From: Bathynomus jamesi
Taxonomy: Eukaryota > Arthropoda > Malacostraca > Isopoda > Cirolanidae
Assembly (NCBI GenBank): GCA_023014485.1
Contig: JAJOZX010000875.1
Span: 873,501 to 937,500 of the forward strand
Length of the DNA stretch: 64,000 nt
Direction of reading: 5' to 3'
Part shown: piece by piece, positions 34,605-46,498 of the stretch
Numbering within the stretch: the first letter of the stretch is position 1
Layout: each line of letters begins with the position of its first letter
Translations under genes and position numbers: made by a program
Notes under the pieces: generated by a model
What the model saw: only the letters and a program-made list of their open reading frames with translations
Told to the model about the DNA's origin: nothing
The model's database searches: none

Positions 34605-37439
34605 AATGCCTTTTAATGATAGGTCGATTAGGAATAAGTTTTGCGAGCTACGGGCGCTCTTAGCATCAGAATACCAGGATATCGTTGCTATCACCGAGTC
34701 CTGGATTCATACTGATCGTAGGGACTACGTTGGGGAGTCCAAAATTCCCGGGTATAGAATGTTTCGCAAAGACCGCACCCGTGGGGAGGGGGGAGGGGTA
34801 CCAATATACGTCAGGGACACGTTGAGTTCGGTGGACTTTCAGTTCCGATCGGAACGGGAGCTTCTTGGCGTCGATCTGAACGTGAGAGGGACGAACTATA
34901 GGTTAATCTTGGTGTACAGACCTCCGCATCTCGTCCTCGAGGAGGATACAGCCCTGTACACCGAACTCCGTAGCCTGCTAGGGATAGGGTGTGTGTAGTT
35001 TTAGGAGACTTCAACTGTCGCGACATAAAGTGGGAAGACAGGACTGCTGATGCTGAAGGGAGGAGGCTAGTTGACTTTGCTGATGAGAACTTCCTCACTC
35101 AGTGGGTCAATGAGCCTACACGAGGCGAAAGCGTTCTAGACTTAGTATTCACGACCGAAGACAACCTCGTCACTGGCCTCACCGTTGACGAATCATTGGG
35201 CGGGAGTGATCACGGTCCGATTAGGTTCCGTGTGCGCGTCCCTCGGGTGAAGCGTAGTAACTCGAGAGACAATAAACTTGATCTACGGCGGGCGGACTTT
35301 GCTAGCCTCCGGGATAGCGTAGGTGAGATGGGATTAGAGGTCGGCGGCGATGTTGAGGGAGTGTGGAGGCCATTCCGGGAGGAGTTTATGATGTGCAGTC
35401 TGCTGCCATACCCTTAAAACCGGTCACCCCTGCTTCAACGCAGCCTAAGTGGTTCAGTCGTGACATCGCTTCGGCTATCCGAAATAGGAAAGTAGCGTAT
35501 AGGAGGGCCAAGGCCAATCGTTCCCATGAGAACACTGAAGCGTATGTCCGCCTGTGTAGGGAAGTGAAGGCGAAGATTAGGCTAGCGAAACAACGAAGAA
35601 CTACGGGTTGCAAGCCTCTGCAAGGGGAACCCTAAGGAGTTCTTCAGTTATGTTAATAGTAGAAAGCCCATTAGAAGCATGATACGTCCGTTAAAGGACC
35701 CCAGCGGCGTTCTGCGGACCTCCGACGCGGACATCGCTAATGTGCTTAACGAGTACTTTGCGGGAGTGTTGACCAGGGAGGACACTCGCGTCATCGCCGA
35801 GCCAGGCGTCAGCCACGAAGGTGCTAGCCTGGATAGTGTTCGATGTACCGCGACAGTCGTTTCCGAAAGAATAGACAAACTGAGCGCGTTTAAGGCTCCT
35901 GGGCCAGACCAGTTTCTGCCCAGTGTTGCGGGAGGTGCGCGACCAGGTGGCTCCCCACCTGGCTACAGTCTTCAACAAATCGTTAGAGACGGGCCAGGTG
36001 CCTGGAGGGAAGCCAATGTGACCCCTATCTTTAAGAAAGGGGATCACGAAAGCCCATGGAACTCTCGTCCCATTAGTCTCACTTCAGTTGTGGGTAAATT
36101 ATTAGAGGGGATAATAGCGGATAGGATCGTTGCCCATTTGAATTCGTACAAGCTGCTTGGGGACTCCCAACATTGGTTTAGACGGCATAGGTCGTGTCTC
36201 ACCAACTTGCTCGAGTTTTTCGACGTCATGTTGAGTGAGTATGATAAGAGTAGGGCGATTGATATACTTTATCTCTACTTTGAGAAAGCCTTTGATAAGG
36301 TACCTTACCGCCGGCTAATGGCCAAAGTCGGCGCGCTGGGTATTGGTGGGGAAGTAGGCAGCTGGATTGAAAACTGGCTGAAGAATAGGCAGCAGAGGGT
36401 TGTAATTAGAGGAGCTAGCTCCGGTTGGGCCTCGGTCACTAGCGGGGTTTCTCAGTTCCGTTTCGGGGCCACTGTTTATCATTTACATAAATGATATCGA
36501 CGCTGGCATCGTTAGTAGGATCGTCAAATTCGCTGATGACACCAAGCTTGGGGCCAATGTTGAGACGCCCGAAGCGATCAAGCAACTGCGTGCAGACCTA
36601 CGTAGGATAGGAGAGTGGTCCGAAAAATGGCAAATGCCGTTTAACTTGGGTAAATGCAAGGTCATGCACATTGGCTACGCCAATTCCAAGTCGGACTACT
36701 CCATGTTGGGGAGTAATATGGAGCCACTGATATTTGGAAAAGGACTTAGGTGTGCTAATTAGCAGCGACTTAGTTTACCAAATAGTGCGTAGAACTGGAA
36801 AGAAAGCCGAGAAGCTGTTGGGTTATATCAGGAGGCAATTTCGATTTCGGAACAAGGAGATCGTGCTCTCTGTACAGTTCTTTGGTTCAGCCGCACCTGG
36901 AGTATGCTGTGCAGTTCTGGTCGCCCACTCTCAGGAAAGATATTGACAAGCTGGAGCGAGTCCAGGAGAGGACCACAAAGTTAATCTCTTCCGTTAGGCA
37001 TATGGGCTATAATCGACGCTTACGCGCCCTTAATTTGTTTTCGCTGGATACTCGGAGGCTGCGCGGTCAACTGATCGAGGTTTTCAAGCTCTTACGCGGG
37101 TTCAACGATGTCGATTTTAGAAGTATGTTTAGTTTAAATGATAACCCAATTCGCAACAATGGTTGGAAGTTGGATTTGAAACGGTTTAGCACTAGTGAGT
37201 GTGGGAATTATTTTACCTATAAAATCTGTGACACGTGGAACAGGCTACCTTCAGAAGTTGTGAATAGTTCCTCTGTGGATCAGTTCAAGAAAAGGTTACA
37301 CCGAATCTTGCACACTATTCGAGGGTGTAGGAATTTTTCCGTGGCATCCGTTGCCATTGGTACATCGTCGGTATGGGCCGCAAGGCCTTTTGAGGTACTT
37401 TTCCTCGTAACTCTTTGTAACTTTCTCAAGAACCAGTGA
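34605..37439 (+). pseudogene. CR1-type ORF2: AP endonuclease and reverse transcriptase
   Basis: Endonuclease: NDRSIRNKFCELRALL, DIVAITESWI (catalytic Glu), LGDFNCRDIKW, and GGSDHGPIRF (SDH motif near 35200). Reverse transcriptase: ANVTPIFKKGD, NSRPISLTSVVGKLLEGII, YLYFEKAFDKVP (RT Asp), a damaged PQG-SVLGP region near 36450, and FADDTKLG (36528-36551, catalytic FADD). C-terminal block: VQPHLEYAVQFWSPTL, DIDKLERVQERTTKLI and DTWNRLPSEVVNSSSVDQFK. The stop is at 37437-37439. At least five frame changes (about 34985, 35390, 35630, 36450, 36720, 36880) make it a pseudogene. Confidence 0.88.
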
Positions 37440-37444
37440 CACTT

Positions 37445-37790
37445 CACATATGCTTGACTTTCTCTCCCGAGAATTACATAAGTATGACCTGCCACTACCT
37501 GCACACATCGTTTTGGAACTCATTAAACTTTGCATCAAAGACTGTAAATTCACTTTCAATAGCGAATATTATCAAGTTTTTGGGATGGCCATGGGTAATC
37601 CCTTGTCGCCCTTCCTCTCCAATATTTATTTGGAGTTTTTCGAAGTCACTTACATTCGAGAATCCTGGGGATTGGCATCCCATGGTTGTGGTACGATCAT
37701 CAGTCAAACTGAAACAAAATATTATCTGCGGTCCACCAATGCCCTAGACCGACTAACAGATCTGGGAACCATTGTAATTGAAAGCTAGTT
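37445..37790 (+). pseudogene. Penelope-like RT fragment
   Basis: A 112-codon frame includes LIKLCIKDCKFTFNSEYYQ and FGMAMGNPLSPFLSNIYL, continuing EFFE. This is the PLE reverse-transcriptase block just before the catalytic YADD. The sequence diverges after this point and the catalytic motif itself is not seen. It begins immediately after the CR1 ORF2 stop, so one element probably inserted into, or truncated, the other. Confidence 0.8.
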
Positions 37791-38483
37791 CCCGTACTTT
37801 AAATTTCATCAGAATCATTTACCACTTTGTTAGAGAGAAGACAAAGAAAGTACACTTCTAATTATGAAAATCTTGCAATAAACAATTGTCTTGCCTGCAT
37901 AGACTGGTACTGCCTTTTTAAATTGTATGGTGATAGAATTAATATAATTGATTCGAAAAATAAATGGTCATTTTCCTCCGAGTTGTTTATTCATCCTGTA
38001 TGTTTTGAATAGTGACTTGGACATATGATCAGTTTGCTTGTTTTGTACACAAAAAACATTCATAATAAAATACTGAGTAAACAGGGGGGGGGGGCATATA
38101 CCAATCCTTCCCCGGAGCCCGGGGCAGCTCTTGGCGGCCTTGATAACAGGAACCTCCCCGAACGGACGGAAAGGTCTTGATGCTTCCTCTTGCCCTTGTA
38201 ACTCCCTCTCCTCCTCTCAATTTCTAAACAAGGGCATCATTTCGTAGTCACGTAATAGAATTAAATTGTTTGAAATTACAATTGAAATTACAATTAAATT
38301 TTAAATTTACAGTATTACAATTTTTCAATTCAGTACGGGAAGTGGGAAATAAATTGAACGAAGAATTTAATTTTGAAGTTTACATAAAAATTAAGATCTA
38401 TTATTCAAGTCAGCGGAATGCGAGCTTCTTTTTTTCATAATTAATTCACAACTTGAAGTTGAAGTCAGTTTAAAATTATAATT
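37791..38483. other. Spacer, nothing recognised
   Basis: A G run near 38083-38094 is followed by a GC-rich stretch (38100-38220) that resembles the end of some repeat but matches nothing else in the window. Confidence 0.35.
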
Positions 38484-38707
38484 CTAAATGGTAACATCCA
38501 CGCATGTCCCACATCCCCCAAGAAAGTTAGGGGTAGGAGACAGCCTCGGTTACCTTAGCCAGAGTCAGTTAAAGTGGGGGATGGGGTGGCCGCCGTTTCG
38601 TCGTGACGTAAGATACAGAAAATTCAACCGTCCAGATTTAGGTAGCACTGGGGTTCGAACCCACGACTCGGCGGAGTCTCAGCATTGCACCCTAACCGAC
38701 TGAGCCA
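38484..38707 (-). mobile_element. tRNA-derived SINE, different family
   Basis: On the minus strand, A box ggctcagtcggttagggtgc (38687-38706 region) and B box gggttcgaacccc (about 38650-38662), with tRNA-like spacing. A GC-rich body follows. The acceptor ends do not pair as a true tRNA would, so this is a SINE head and not a tRNA gene. The body is unlike that of the main SINE family here. Confidence 0.65.
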
Positions 38708-39443
38708 CGAAACTATCTAATTATAACTACCTAAATTTAAAAACCATTATTAAAACGTACGAAATTATAAGCGTTTTCTAATAAAATAACGATACACTTG
38801 TTTATTAAGGAGATGGAGCGCAACCAATGAAAAGGGCATATTGGCTGTACAGGAGTTTCAAGTTTACTTTGGGAAGGGCCTAGTGCATATACTGTATACC
38901 TTTCGACCCTTAGGCGGGGATTTAGGTGACGTTAGAAGGTTCAGATTACTCGTGCAGCGAAGGCGGCGGTATTCTAAAGGAAACTAAGGGTACCAATGAA
39001 CCAAGTCAAAAAGGAATTGGTTGGCTTTGATTGCGTTCAATTAGATTATGCTGATGATGTCAGGAGAAATTATGAGAAATAATTAAATGACATTAAATCA
39101 ATGCACGATACGGTTAAAATTACAGTCTATCGGATTTGCATAGCGACAATATGTCGTTGTAGTACTTCGGTTAATCTAACGAAAATAATGTTGAATTTGG
39201 TAATTAACTTTGTTAACCATATTACCAGGCTCGGGGGAATTTTTTTTTTTTTTTTTTTTTTAGGATCTGAAACAAAAGATATCGATTTGAATCTCGTCAT
39301 AGAAAAGAATCAGTTAATTAAAACTAAACCAAATATGTTAAATTACATATAAGTTCTATATAAATTCTATATAAATCCATTCGGCAAATATGTATTTTGA
39401 TTAAAAATACTTAGTATACTTATATTTATTAAATTTTCAAGTC

Positions 39444-39445
<2 letters not shown>
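38708..39445. other. Spacer, nothing recognised
   Basis: Contains a T run at about 39240-39261. No element end or gene recognised. Confidence 0.4.
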
Positions 39446-39486
<41 letters not shown>

Positions 39487-39551
39487 TGGTGGACCGGATG
39501 TCAGTTCCACAACATCTGCGGATCTTTAATTTCAATATCCGCGGATGTGAT

Positions 39552-42500
39552 TAGGGCGGAGTGAAAACTCATTTTTCGAATTTTCAAATTGGCTAGTGTG
39601 GAAAATGTGTGGAGTAGTGAGGAAATAAGCTGGTATAAATTTAAAATCATAACATTAATATCTTCAGGTGCCACAATGACCTTCAATATTGAAAAAATTG
39701 AAAAAAAGCAGATTTTAACCAATAATTACAGAAGAGTCCACGATGCACAATAGACAAGAATTTATTCACACTTGTATACAAATAGCTCAGTCAACCTTTA
39801 CAAAAAGTTTCTATTCTCTAAAAACAGTTTTCTATAGTCAGCTCACTCAGCTGTCACGTGAGTACCTCGGTTCAGTGTAGCTGTCGCTCTCGTAGCAGGT
39901 GGGTGTTCTGTTGTTGGCGTTACTCAGATAGTCTAAACTATATTTCTATAATTTTGCATTTCTGTATTGTGTTGCCTAGTTTTCCATGTACTATTAACTG
40001 AAATTAACGTATAATTGATATTAGCTCTTTCTTTTCAGATTTGTATACTTTCAAAATGTCTCGAGTTTGTGCAAAATCAACCAGGGCCTCAACTGAGTGC
40101 CCCATGTTTGGTATGGGGGAAGATTGTGCACAGGAATCTTTCCTACATACGAAGGAGTTTTTTAAATATTACTTGTTGTAAGAAACGATTTGAAACAGAA
40201 TACTAATAAAGATCCTGCAATATCTCAAATATTAGAACAAGTTGTTGATAAATTGAAAACAATTTGGGAAAGTGCTTCCGTCCCAATTCTGTCAGACAGG
40301 CGAATTGAAACAATGTTCAGAAGCTACCACGAAAAGTATCGTGTCATTATGAAGCCATACCAAAGCAGAAAAAATTCTGAAGCTTACAAAGCAAAGATTG
40401 ATATGTTCAAAAAAGAAGCACACACGAAACTTTTTGACATTGCAGCGTGCAAGTGCAAAGTACTAACACAATGTTCTTGTCCCAAAGAAAAAACGGTTCC
40501 AAAGGAAGAAGTGACGTTCCTCTTAGATCAAAGGAGTGAAAGAAAACTGTTTATTGATAGAGTAGATATTACACTCTCAAAGAAAAAAGCATCTACGTTG
40601 CTAAGAAAGCAAAAAGAAGCTGTGAGGCTCACCAAAGAATCTTCACAGGAGAAATTGCAGGATACAAATGTTGAATTATCATCATCGACATCAAATAGTG
40701 AAAGTGAATCTGGCGAAATATCAGACGATACATTTCCAGAGCCAGTTAGCTCGAAGAGAAAGCTCGAACAACCTGAAGAACAATTATTCAAGAAAAGGAA
40801 AACTACAAATCTACCTTCAGTGGCTACTGCTTGTGACAGGACTGCAGTTTCAGATCGAGCTGCAGCATTCATTATTAGTGCAGTATTGCAAGATATTGGA
40901 GAAGTTTCTATTGACAATACATCTGAAATAGTGGATAGGAGTAAAATCAGAAGAGAAAGACAAAAGAAGAGATCAGAAATTATGAAAGATCAAAATCAGG
41001 TCCCAATCAGAGGAATCTATTTTGATGGTCGAAAAGATTCTACACTCCCAAGAAAAAAAAGAGTCCAAAGTATATCAGAAGAAGGTAACAGAAGAACATA
41101 TCACTTTAGTGAGAGAACCTGGTTCAGATTATTTGGGCCATTATTCTGTGAATTCTGGATCAGCTGAAGAAATATGTAAATGAATGTTTGAGTATATTGG
41201 AAATAATGACATGAACCTGGAAAACCTTGTTGCCATTGGATGCGATGGTGCAGCAGTCAACACTGGAGAAAAGGGAGGCGTTATAAGGCTTATAGAATTG
41301 AAGCTGAAGAAGCCAGTTCAACATTTAGTGTGCCAGCTCCATGCCAATGAATTGCCATTACGCCATTTAGTTGCAAAGCTGGATGGAAAAACATCTGGCC
41401 CCCGCGGATTCACCGGTCCTATTGGCAGGGAATTAGAGAACTGTGAGAGTCTTCCTATTGTCGAGTTTGAAAGGATTGATGCTGAGGAACCAACTGTAGA
41501 CTGTGAAGATCTTAGCACCGACCAAAAATATCTAATTGATATTCATCAGGCCATAACAAAGGGATATTGCTCTCCAGATCTTGCTCATCGTAGTCCAGGC
41601 AAAATGGCACATTCACGATGGCTGACTACAGCAAATCGTTTGCTTCGTCTATACGTTTCAACTGTAAGTCCATCTGAGAACCTCATGAACATTGCTTCTT
41701 TTATAATGAAGGTCTACATCCCAATGTGGTTTTCTATTAAGCAAAGTACGTCTTTTGTCAATGGCTCAAAACATGTTTTCAAAACTATTGAACTAACAAG
41801 AACACTGAATGACGAAGTAAAGGATATTGTAAACCCTGTCATACAAAGAAATGCATTTTTTGCAAATCCAGAAAATATTCTAGCATCAATGATTCATGAT
41901 GACCGCAGCGCCATAAGAGAATTAGCGTGGAGGCGAATAAAGAAAGCAAGGCAAACAAACAAGGAAAAAGTTGTGAGGCGTTTCACAGTACCTGTTATTC
42001 AATTTGAAGCTACTGATTATACTGATTTAATTAATTGGCAAAAATGCATTGTCACTGAACCACCTGTGACAAGACACCTGACAGAAAATGAGATTGAAGA
42101 ATTCATAGAAAACAAGAGTACCCCTCCATTCGAGAAATTCCCTTGTCATACACAAGTAGTAGAAAGAATGGTAAAATTAGTGACTGAAGCATCATCAAAA
42201 GTATTTGGATTGAACGCGCGAGATGGCTTCATAAGATCAACACTTCAGTCACGTAAAAAAATGCCATCATTCGAAAGTAAAGCTGAATATAAAGTTTAAA
42301 TAAAACGTTAATAGAAAAAAACATGCGCATGGGCGGGTGGCTGGGAGGGCATGGGTGGAGCTCGACACGCAGCCACCTCCTCGTGGTGAGTTCTGGATTA
42401 TTTAGATCATTAATCAAAAGAACATTGATCTAAATAAACTAAGAGCTGCGTAATTCAGTAACTATTTTGGTAATTGGAACACTTAATATATAATAATAAC

Positions 42501-42706
42501 AAGTAAGTTTCAGTTATTGTACTAATGCAGAATATAAGAAAATCATTATATTTCACTTTTTTCGACGGCTTTGTGGCACCTGAAGATATAATTTCGCAGG
42601 ACTAATATTTATGCACAGTCATTATCTTAGCACCCACATATTGTCTGCACTAGCCATATTTGAATTTCGAAAAAAAGTTTAAAAACCTCATTTTCGATCC
42701 GCCCTA
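39552..42706 (+). mobile_element. hAT-like DNA transposon, copy B
   Basis: 3155 bp, in opposite orientation to copy A and near-identical to it, with ends tagggcggagtgaaaactca and, at the right, cattttcgatccgcccta. Flanks gatgtgat/atgtggat are an 8-bp duplication with a small mismatch. It is inserted in the outer hAT MITE copy. It encodes the same transposase as A, on the plus strand, with its own set of lesions. Confidence 0.9.
40056..42299 (+). pseudogene. hAT-like transposase of copy B, frameshifted
   Basis: Same start (MSRV, 40056) and stop (42297-42299) as copy A. Compared with A, small indels near 40118-40180 and near 41045 shift the frame, and a TGA at 41181-41183 replaces the GGA codon of A. 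All catalytic-type motifs (YFDGRKDS, GCDGAAVNTG, CQLH, SRWLTTANR, VVERMVKLV) are present. In the parts readable in both, only about six residue differences are seen. The lesions differ from A's, so each copy was inactivated separately. A splice-acceptor-like tttcttttcag lies at 40029-40039. Confidence 0.85.
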
Positions 42707-42748
42707 ATGTGGATATTTAGTTAATATAATATAGGATTATGAATATAT

Positions 42749-43242
42749 TAGTGGTGGACCGGATATACGCATCCGCGGATATCTGCATTTTTAACATCCG
42801 CATCCGCGCTTCTGACTACGGACGTTATGCGGATATTCCTCTAATAAATTATGCAATTTACAATTAAATTAGCTTATAAAGTAGCTTATAAGGCCCAGTC
42901 ATGCACATTTCATGTAAAGTATTAATTATTAATGAACAAACAAATATATAAACCTCAAAATATAAATAGCTGGTAACAGAAAATTGAATGAAACTTGTTT
43001 CATTGAATTTTCTCTGGCTGAAACTCTTGAGAAAGTTATTATTTTTATCATAATGAAAACATTAATATTAATTTTAATTCTTATGCATTGCCTGCCATTA
43101 AGAGTAATATCACGAAATTTTAAAAATTATGTCATATTCATAATTCTATATTATATTGATAGATTAACTAAATATCCGCATCCGCAGATATTGAAATTAA
43201 AGATCCGCATATGTTGAAAAACTGACATCTGGTCCACCACTA
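42749..43242 (+). mobile_element. hAT MITE (TAGTGGTGGACC family), inner copy
   Basis: 494 bp with inverted ends tagtggtggaccggat and atctggtccaccacta and a perfect 8-bp target duplication gaatatat (42741-42748 and 43243-43250). It is inserted within an older copy of its own family in opposite orientation, giving a near-palindrome with arms of about 380 bp. No coding capacity beyond chance. Confidence 0.95.
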
Positions 43243-43647
43243 GAATATATGATAATTTTTAAAATTTCGTGATATTACTCTTATGGCAAGCAATGCATAA
43301 GAATTAAAATTAATATTAATGTTTTCATTATGATAAAAATAATAACTTTCTCAAGAGTTTCAGCCACAGAAAATTCAATGAAACAAGTTTCATTCAATTT
43401 TCTGTGTTACCAGCGATTTATATTTTGAGGTTTATATATTTGTTTGTTCATTAATAATTAATACTTTACATGAAATGTGCATGACTGGGCCTTATAAGCT
43501 ACTTTATAAGCTAATTTAATTGTAAATTGCATAATTTATTAGAGGTAATATCCGCATAACATCCGTAGTCAGAAGTGCGGATGCGGATGTTAAAAATGAT
43601 GCGGATATCTGGTCCACCACTAATTTTATATATATACTGTGTATATA

Positions 43648-45099
43648 CAGTGATGGGCATCGATACATGAAAATCGCTAAAGCGATGCCGATACATCGAT
43701 ACATGAAGAACGTCTTAGGCGATACCGATACGCTGATACTTTCTAGATGTCTTAAGCGATACCGATACATGCATCGCCGGTACATTTTTATAATTATTCA
43801 TTTAATATGTAGGTATTAGATATTATTGTTTATACTAGTAATTTGTACGCACTGTAAGTAAAATCAACGACATTTTAATGGGTTTTATAGATGTAAATAA
43901 AAACAATTGCTTTATTTAATGAAAGTATGTTTTAATTTTGTATGATACATGAATGACTGAAAATATTACACTAACAATTAAAAGTAATTACTATTACCCT
44001 TCAAAAATACCAGCTGGCTAAACATCTGGTCAGACAGTCTATTCCTTTTTGGAGCGTGAATGTGACCAGCCAAACTAAACACAACCGTTCTACAGGAGCA
44101 GAGGATGGTAGTGGTGTGTTATACTTCAGGAAGACCCGTAGAATTCCTGGGTACTGCCTCAGAGATTGGAGAGAATGACTTCCGTCACCCAGATACTGTA
44201 AAACTTCCATCTTAGTGGAATCTTGGGTTGCAGAGACATTAGTGGAAGCAGACTCATAACTGAAGAAATCATCTGCACTTCTGTCAGATGCAGCATCACT
44301 TAGTTGTTGCTGGGGGGTCTGCTCGCCGAGGCTCTTAACAGCATTAACCAACATTTCTTGAACCCTCTTTTTGACAATGTTAGTATTAAATTTGCCTTTT
44401 ATTGTCATCCACTTTAACTTGAACAGAGGATTTGAAGACGATGCCAGTATTGCTGCTTTACACTCATGCGACGCATCAAGGCACAGAAACTTTTCAAACC
44501 GCTTAGTGAACCCTACTGTGACTGCATTGAGAAGTGGCTGACAATGACGCAATGCCTCAGAATTCAAACGCTCTAGCTTCTTCTCTACAGCTAACAATGT
44601 CGGAAGCAGGCAACCGTAAAAACATTCTTTGTCGGACTGCAACCTATCAAGTGCTGTTGCAATGGGTTGTAGTACGGTTAGGTATTCCTGGAGAAAATCA
44701 AGCTCATTATAGTATGAGCGTTTCTATATTATGAGCGTTTCTATATTATGGTTAATTAATCTCAACAACACAAGTACAAACGTGTTTAAACGTTGCGCCG
44801 TACTGTGTGACGTGACCAGTAGAATAGTACTGTCATTAAATAAATATTTAATATTATTATTATGTATATTCATAAAATATAACTCAGTAGTGTCATATTA
44901 TAACATCTATTTAAATATTTAAAAATTCTTATTAATGTATCGAAGTATCGATTTTTTTCGATACATTTAAGAAAATTGACCTTAACGATAGCGATAAATC
45001 GATACTTTTATCAAGTAGCTAAAGCGATACCGATACCGATACAAAAGTATCGATCGATACGTATCGGCGATACATGTATCTAGATACTGCCCATCACTG
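43648..45099 (-). mobile_element. hAT element with cgatac subterminal repeats
   Basis: 1452 bp, ends cagtgatgggcatcgatac and the complement ending tgcccatcactg, with a perfect 8-bp target duplication tgtatata (43640-43647 and 45100-45107). Both ends carry many cgatac/gtatcg units. Inside is the C-terminal half of a hAT transposase, so this is an internally deleted copy of an autonomous element. Confidence 0.95.
44001..44705 (-). pseudogene. hAT transposase, C-terminal half
   Basis: The open frame from about 44700 gives LDFLQEYLTVLQPIATALD, CFYGCLLPTLLAVEKKLE, NPLFKLKWMTIKGK, YLGDGSHSLQSLRQYPGIL and NTPLPSSAPVERL. The last two blocks are the hAT C-terminal dimerisation region found in ZBED-type transposases. 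After VERL the frame slips: the expected FSLAG reads CLVWLV. The N-terminal zinc finger and the first catalytic region are missing. Confidence 0.88.
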
Positions 45100-45314
45100 T
45101 GTATATATATATACTTTGCACAGTACATAAATAACGTACACGAGATACGGGAGTAGAGCTACTCTAAAAAAGAATTACGATATGTGCGGTCGTGTGGGGA
45201 CAGAATTATGTTGAAAGATTTGAGGGCAACAATAGCATAGATATAGTTACGTTAAATTTATTCCAAATAATTTTTATCTCGTTCAGGACGAAATGATTTC
45301 CGAGGAAAGACCCT

Positions 45315-45345
<31 letters not shown>

Positions 45346-45498
45346 GGCGGGATGCTGAAGAAGGGTCAAGGACAAGTTAAACCTGAATCATCGTTAAAAT
45401 CAAATAAAAGTAACGAAAGTTAGCATTGCCAACTTCGTATCCACCGGCTCTCAGAGTTCAGTTTCCGGCGATGGCAGGCGGCGCTCAGCTCACTCAGC

Positions 45499-45735
45499 TG
45501 TTTATCTTTCCACGAAAAAAGTGGTTGGTAGATAAATGGGTACTCTGGGTATCCTAGTGGTTAAGACGCTGGGCTGCTGATCGGAAGGTCGTGAGATGGA
45601 ACTCGGGCAAAGAACTTTGTAATTTCTGACCACCAATGGTGGGTCGTTCGTGGGTTCGGATTCTACGTTAAGTGGTAGGTCTAAGGTGGGTCAACAAGCT
45701 TGACCTCCGTCAGAAAGAACAATTGTGCTCGAATG
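45499..45735 (+). mobile_element. tRNA-derived SINE, copy 3
   Basis: The A-rich linker and second head (tcctagtggttaagacgctg; ggtcgtgagatggaactc) are followed by the full body (gggttcggattctacgttaa) and tail (tgacctccgtcag). The upstream head is lacking apart from its tail end. Confidence 0.8.
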
Positions 45736-45814
45736 CAGAGGTTTAGCAACGCAAAAGCATCTCTGGACGGGAATGCGTTGTGCGTTTCCCTCGAGTTACA
45801 AAATAACTTTTATT

Positions 45815-45893
45815 CTGTAGTAGCCTTATGATCAAACACCCGGGTTTCCGAGTCAGAGGGCCGTGGGTTCGAATTCTGGTGCGCTTATATTTC
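45815..45893 (+). repeat. tRNA-like SINE head fragment
   Basis: Contains a clear B box (gggttcgaattc, 45864-45875) and a weak A-box region about 45 bp upstream. It looks like a fragment of a different tRNA-derived SINE; a functional tRNA gene is unlikely because the ends do not pair. Confidence 0.4.
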
Positions 45894-46313
45894 CAGATAA
45901 GAAATTTTCTTTTACTGTGAACTGAAGAGAAAGAAAATTCTTGATTACATCAAGCAGCAAAAATAATTATTAGGATCGTCCGCTTCTGCGAGCGTTTCAT
46001 GACTTATTTTCATTCCTCGAAGAAAGGAACGAATCTTATCGATTTAAAGCAATCGGGTAAGTGTTTTCTTGCGTCTTTCGTTTTAATCCTTTTGAAGCTC
46101 TGTGAGATGGCAGGGATAGCGTCTCCTTTCATTCTACTTCTCTGCTGGAAACTGTCAGCACACAAAATGAAGACCAAATAACGTTATTACAAAAGAGAAA
46201 CTTTTTTCTTGAATAACTTTCCGGGAGAATTTTTTTTTTTTTTTTTAACCTAAACTTTAGTCATTATTTTCTGCTGCAGTAAATTTATAATTTTTAGGTT
46301 TTTTCCTGAATAA

Positions 46314-46319
<6 letters not shown>
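45894..46319. other. Spacer, nothing recognised
   Basis: AT-rich with a T run near 46231-46247. Confidence 0.4.

Positions 46320-46364
<45 letters not shown>
46320..46364. repeat. (GA)n microsatellite
   Basis: About 22 GA units. Confidence 0.97.
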
Positions 46365-46367
<3 letters not shown>

Positions 46368-46436
46368 ATATATATATACACAGTACACACACAGTATATA
46401 TATGTGCAAGGAACCACAGGGAAAAGGAAACACGAA

Positions 46437-46472
46437 GTCCGAGCGCTTTCATATATTCACATCTTCAGGGAC
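46437..46472 (-). ncRNA. Hammerhead-like motif, left arm (stem II truncated)
   Basis: On the minus strand: stem I gtcc/ggac is perfect, core ctgaaga fits CUGANGA, gaaa is present, and stem III is the palindrome agcgct. Stem II has only gtgaatatat and lacks the closing tcac, so this copy should be inactive. Confidence 0.5.
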
Positions 46473-46498
46473 AAGAGAAAAATAGCTATTTTTCTCTT

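Larger units (their letters stand above)
32604..37439 (+). mobile_element. CR1-type LINE, near full length, decayed
   Basis: About 4.8 kb, clearly more GC-rich than its surroundings: a GC-rich non-coding leader (32604-33172), an ORF1 with an SGNH-esterase domain, and an ORF2 with AP endonuclease and reverse transcriptase. Frameshifts in both ORFs make it non-autonomous now. The 5' end abuts a (TA)n tract. The 3' end is unclear, since a Penelope fragment begins within a few bases of the ORF2 stop. Confidence 0.85.
39484..43622 (-). mobile_element. hAT MITE (TAGTGGTGGACC family), outer copy split by two insertions
   Basis: Starts aagtggtggaccggatgtc (39484) and ends atctggtccaccacta (43622). 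Removing transposon copy B (39552-42706) and the inner MITE copy (42749-43242) with their target duplications leaves about 470 bp that aligns in inverted orientation with the 494-bp inner copy. The segments are 39484-39551, 42707-42748 and 43243-43622. Subterminal atccgc/gcggat repeats occur at both ends. Confidence 0.85.

Noticed and set aside
38640..38710. Possible true tRNA gene on the minus strand
   Set aside because: A and B boxes are good but the acceptor ends do not pair and a GC-rich body follows, as in a SINE.
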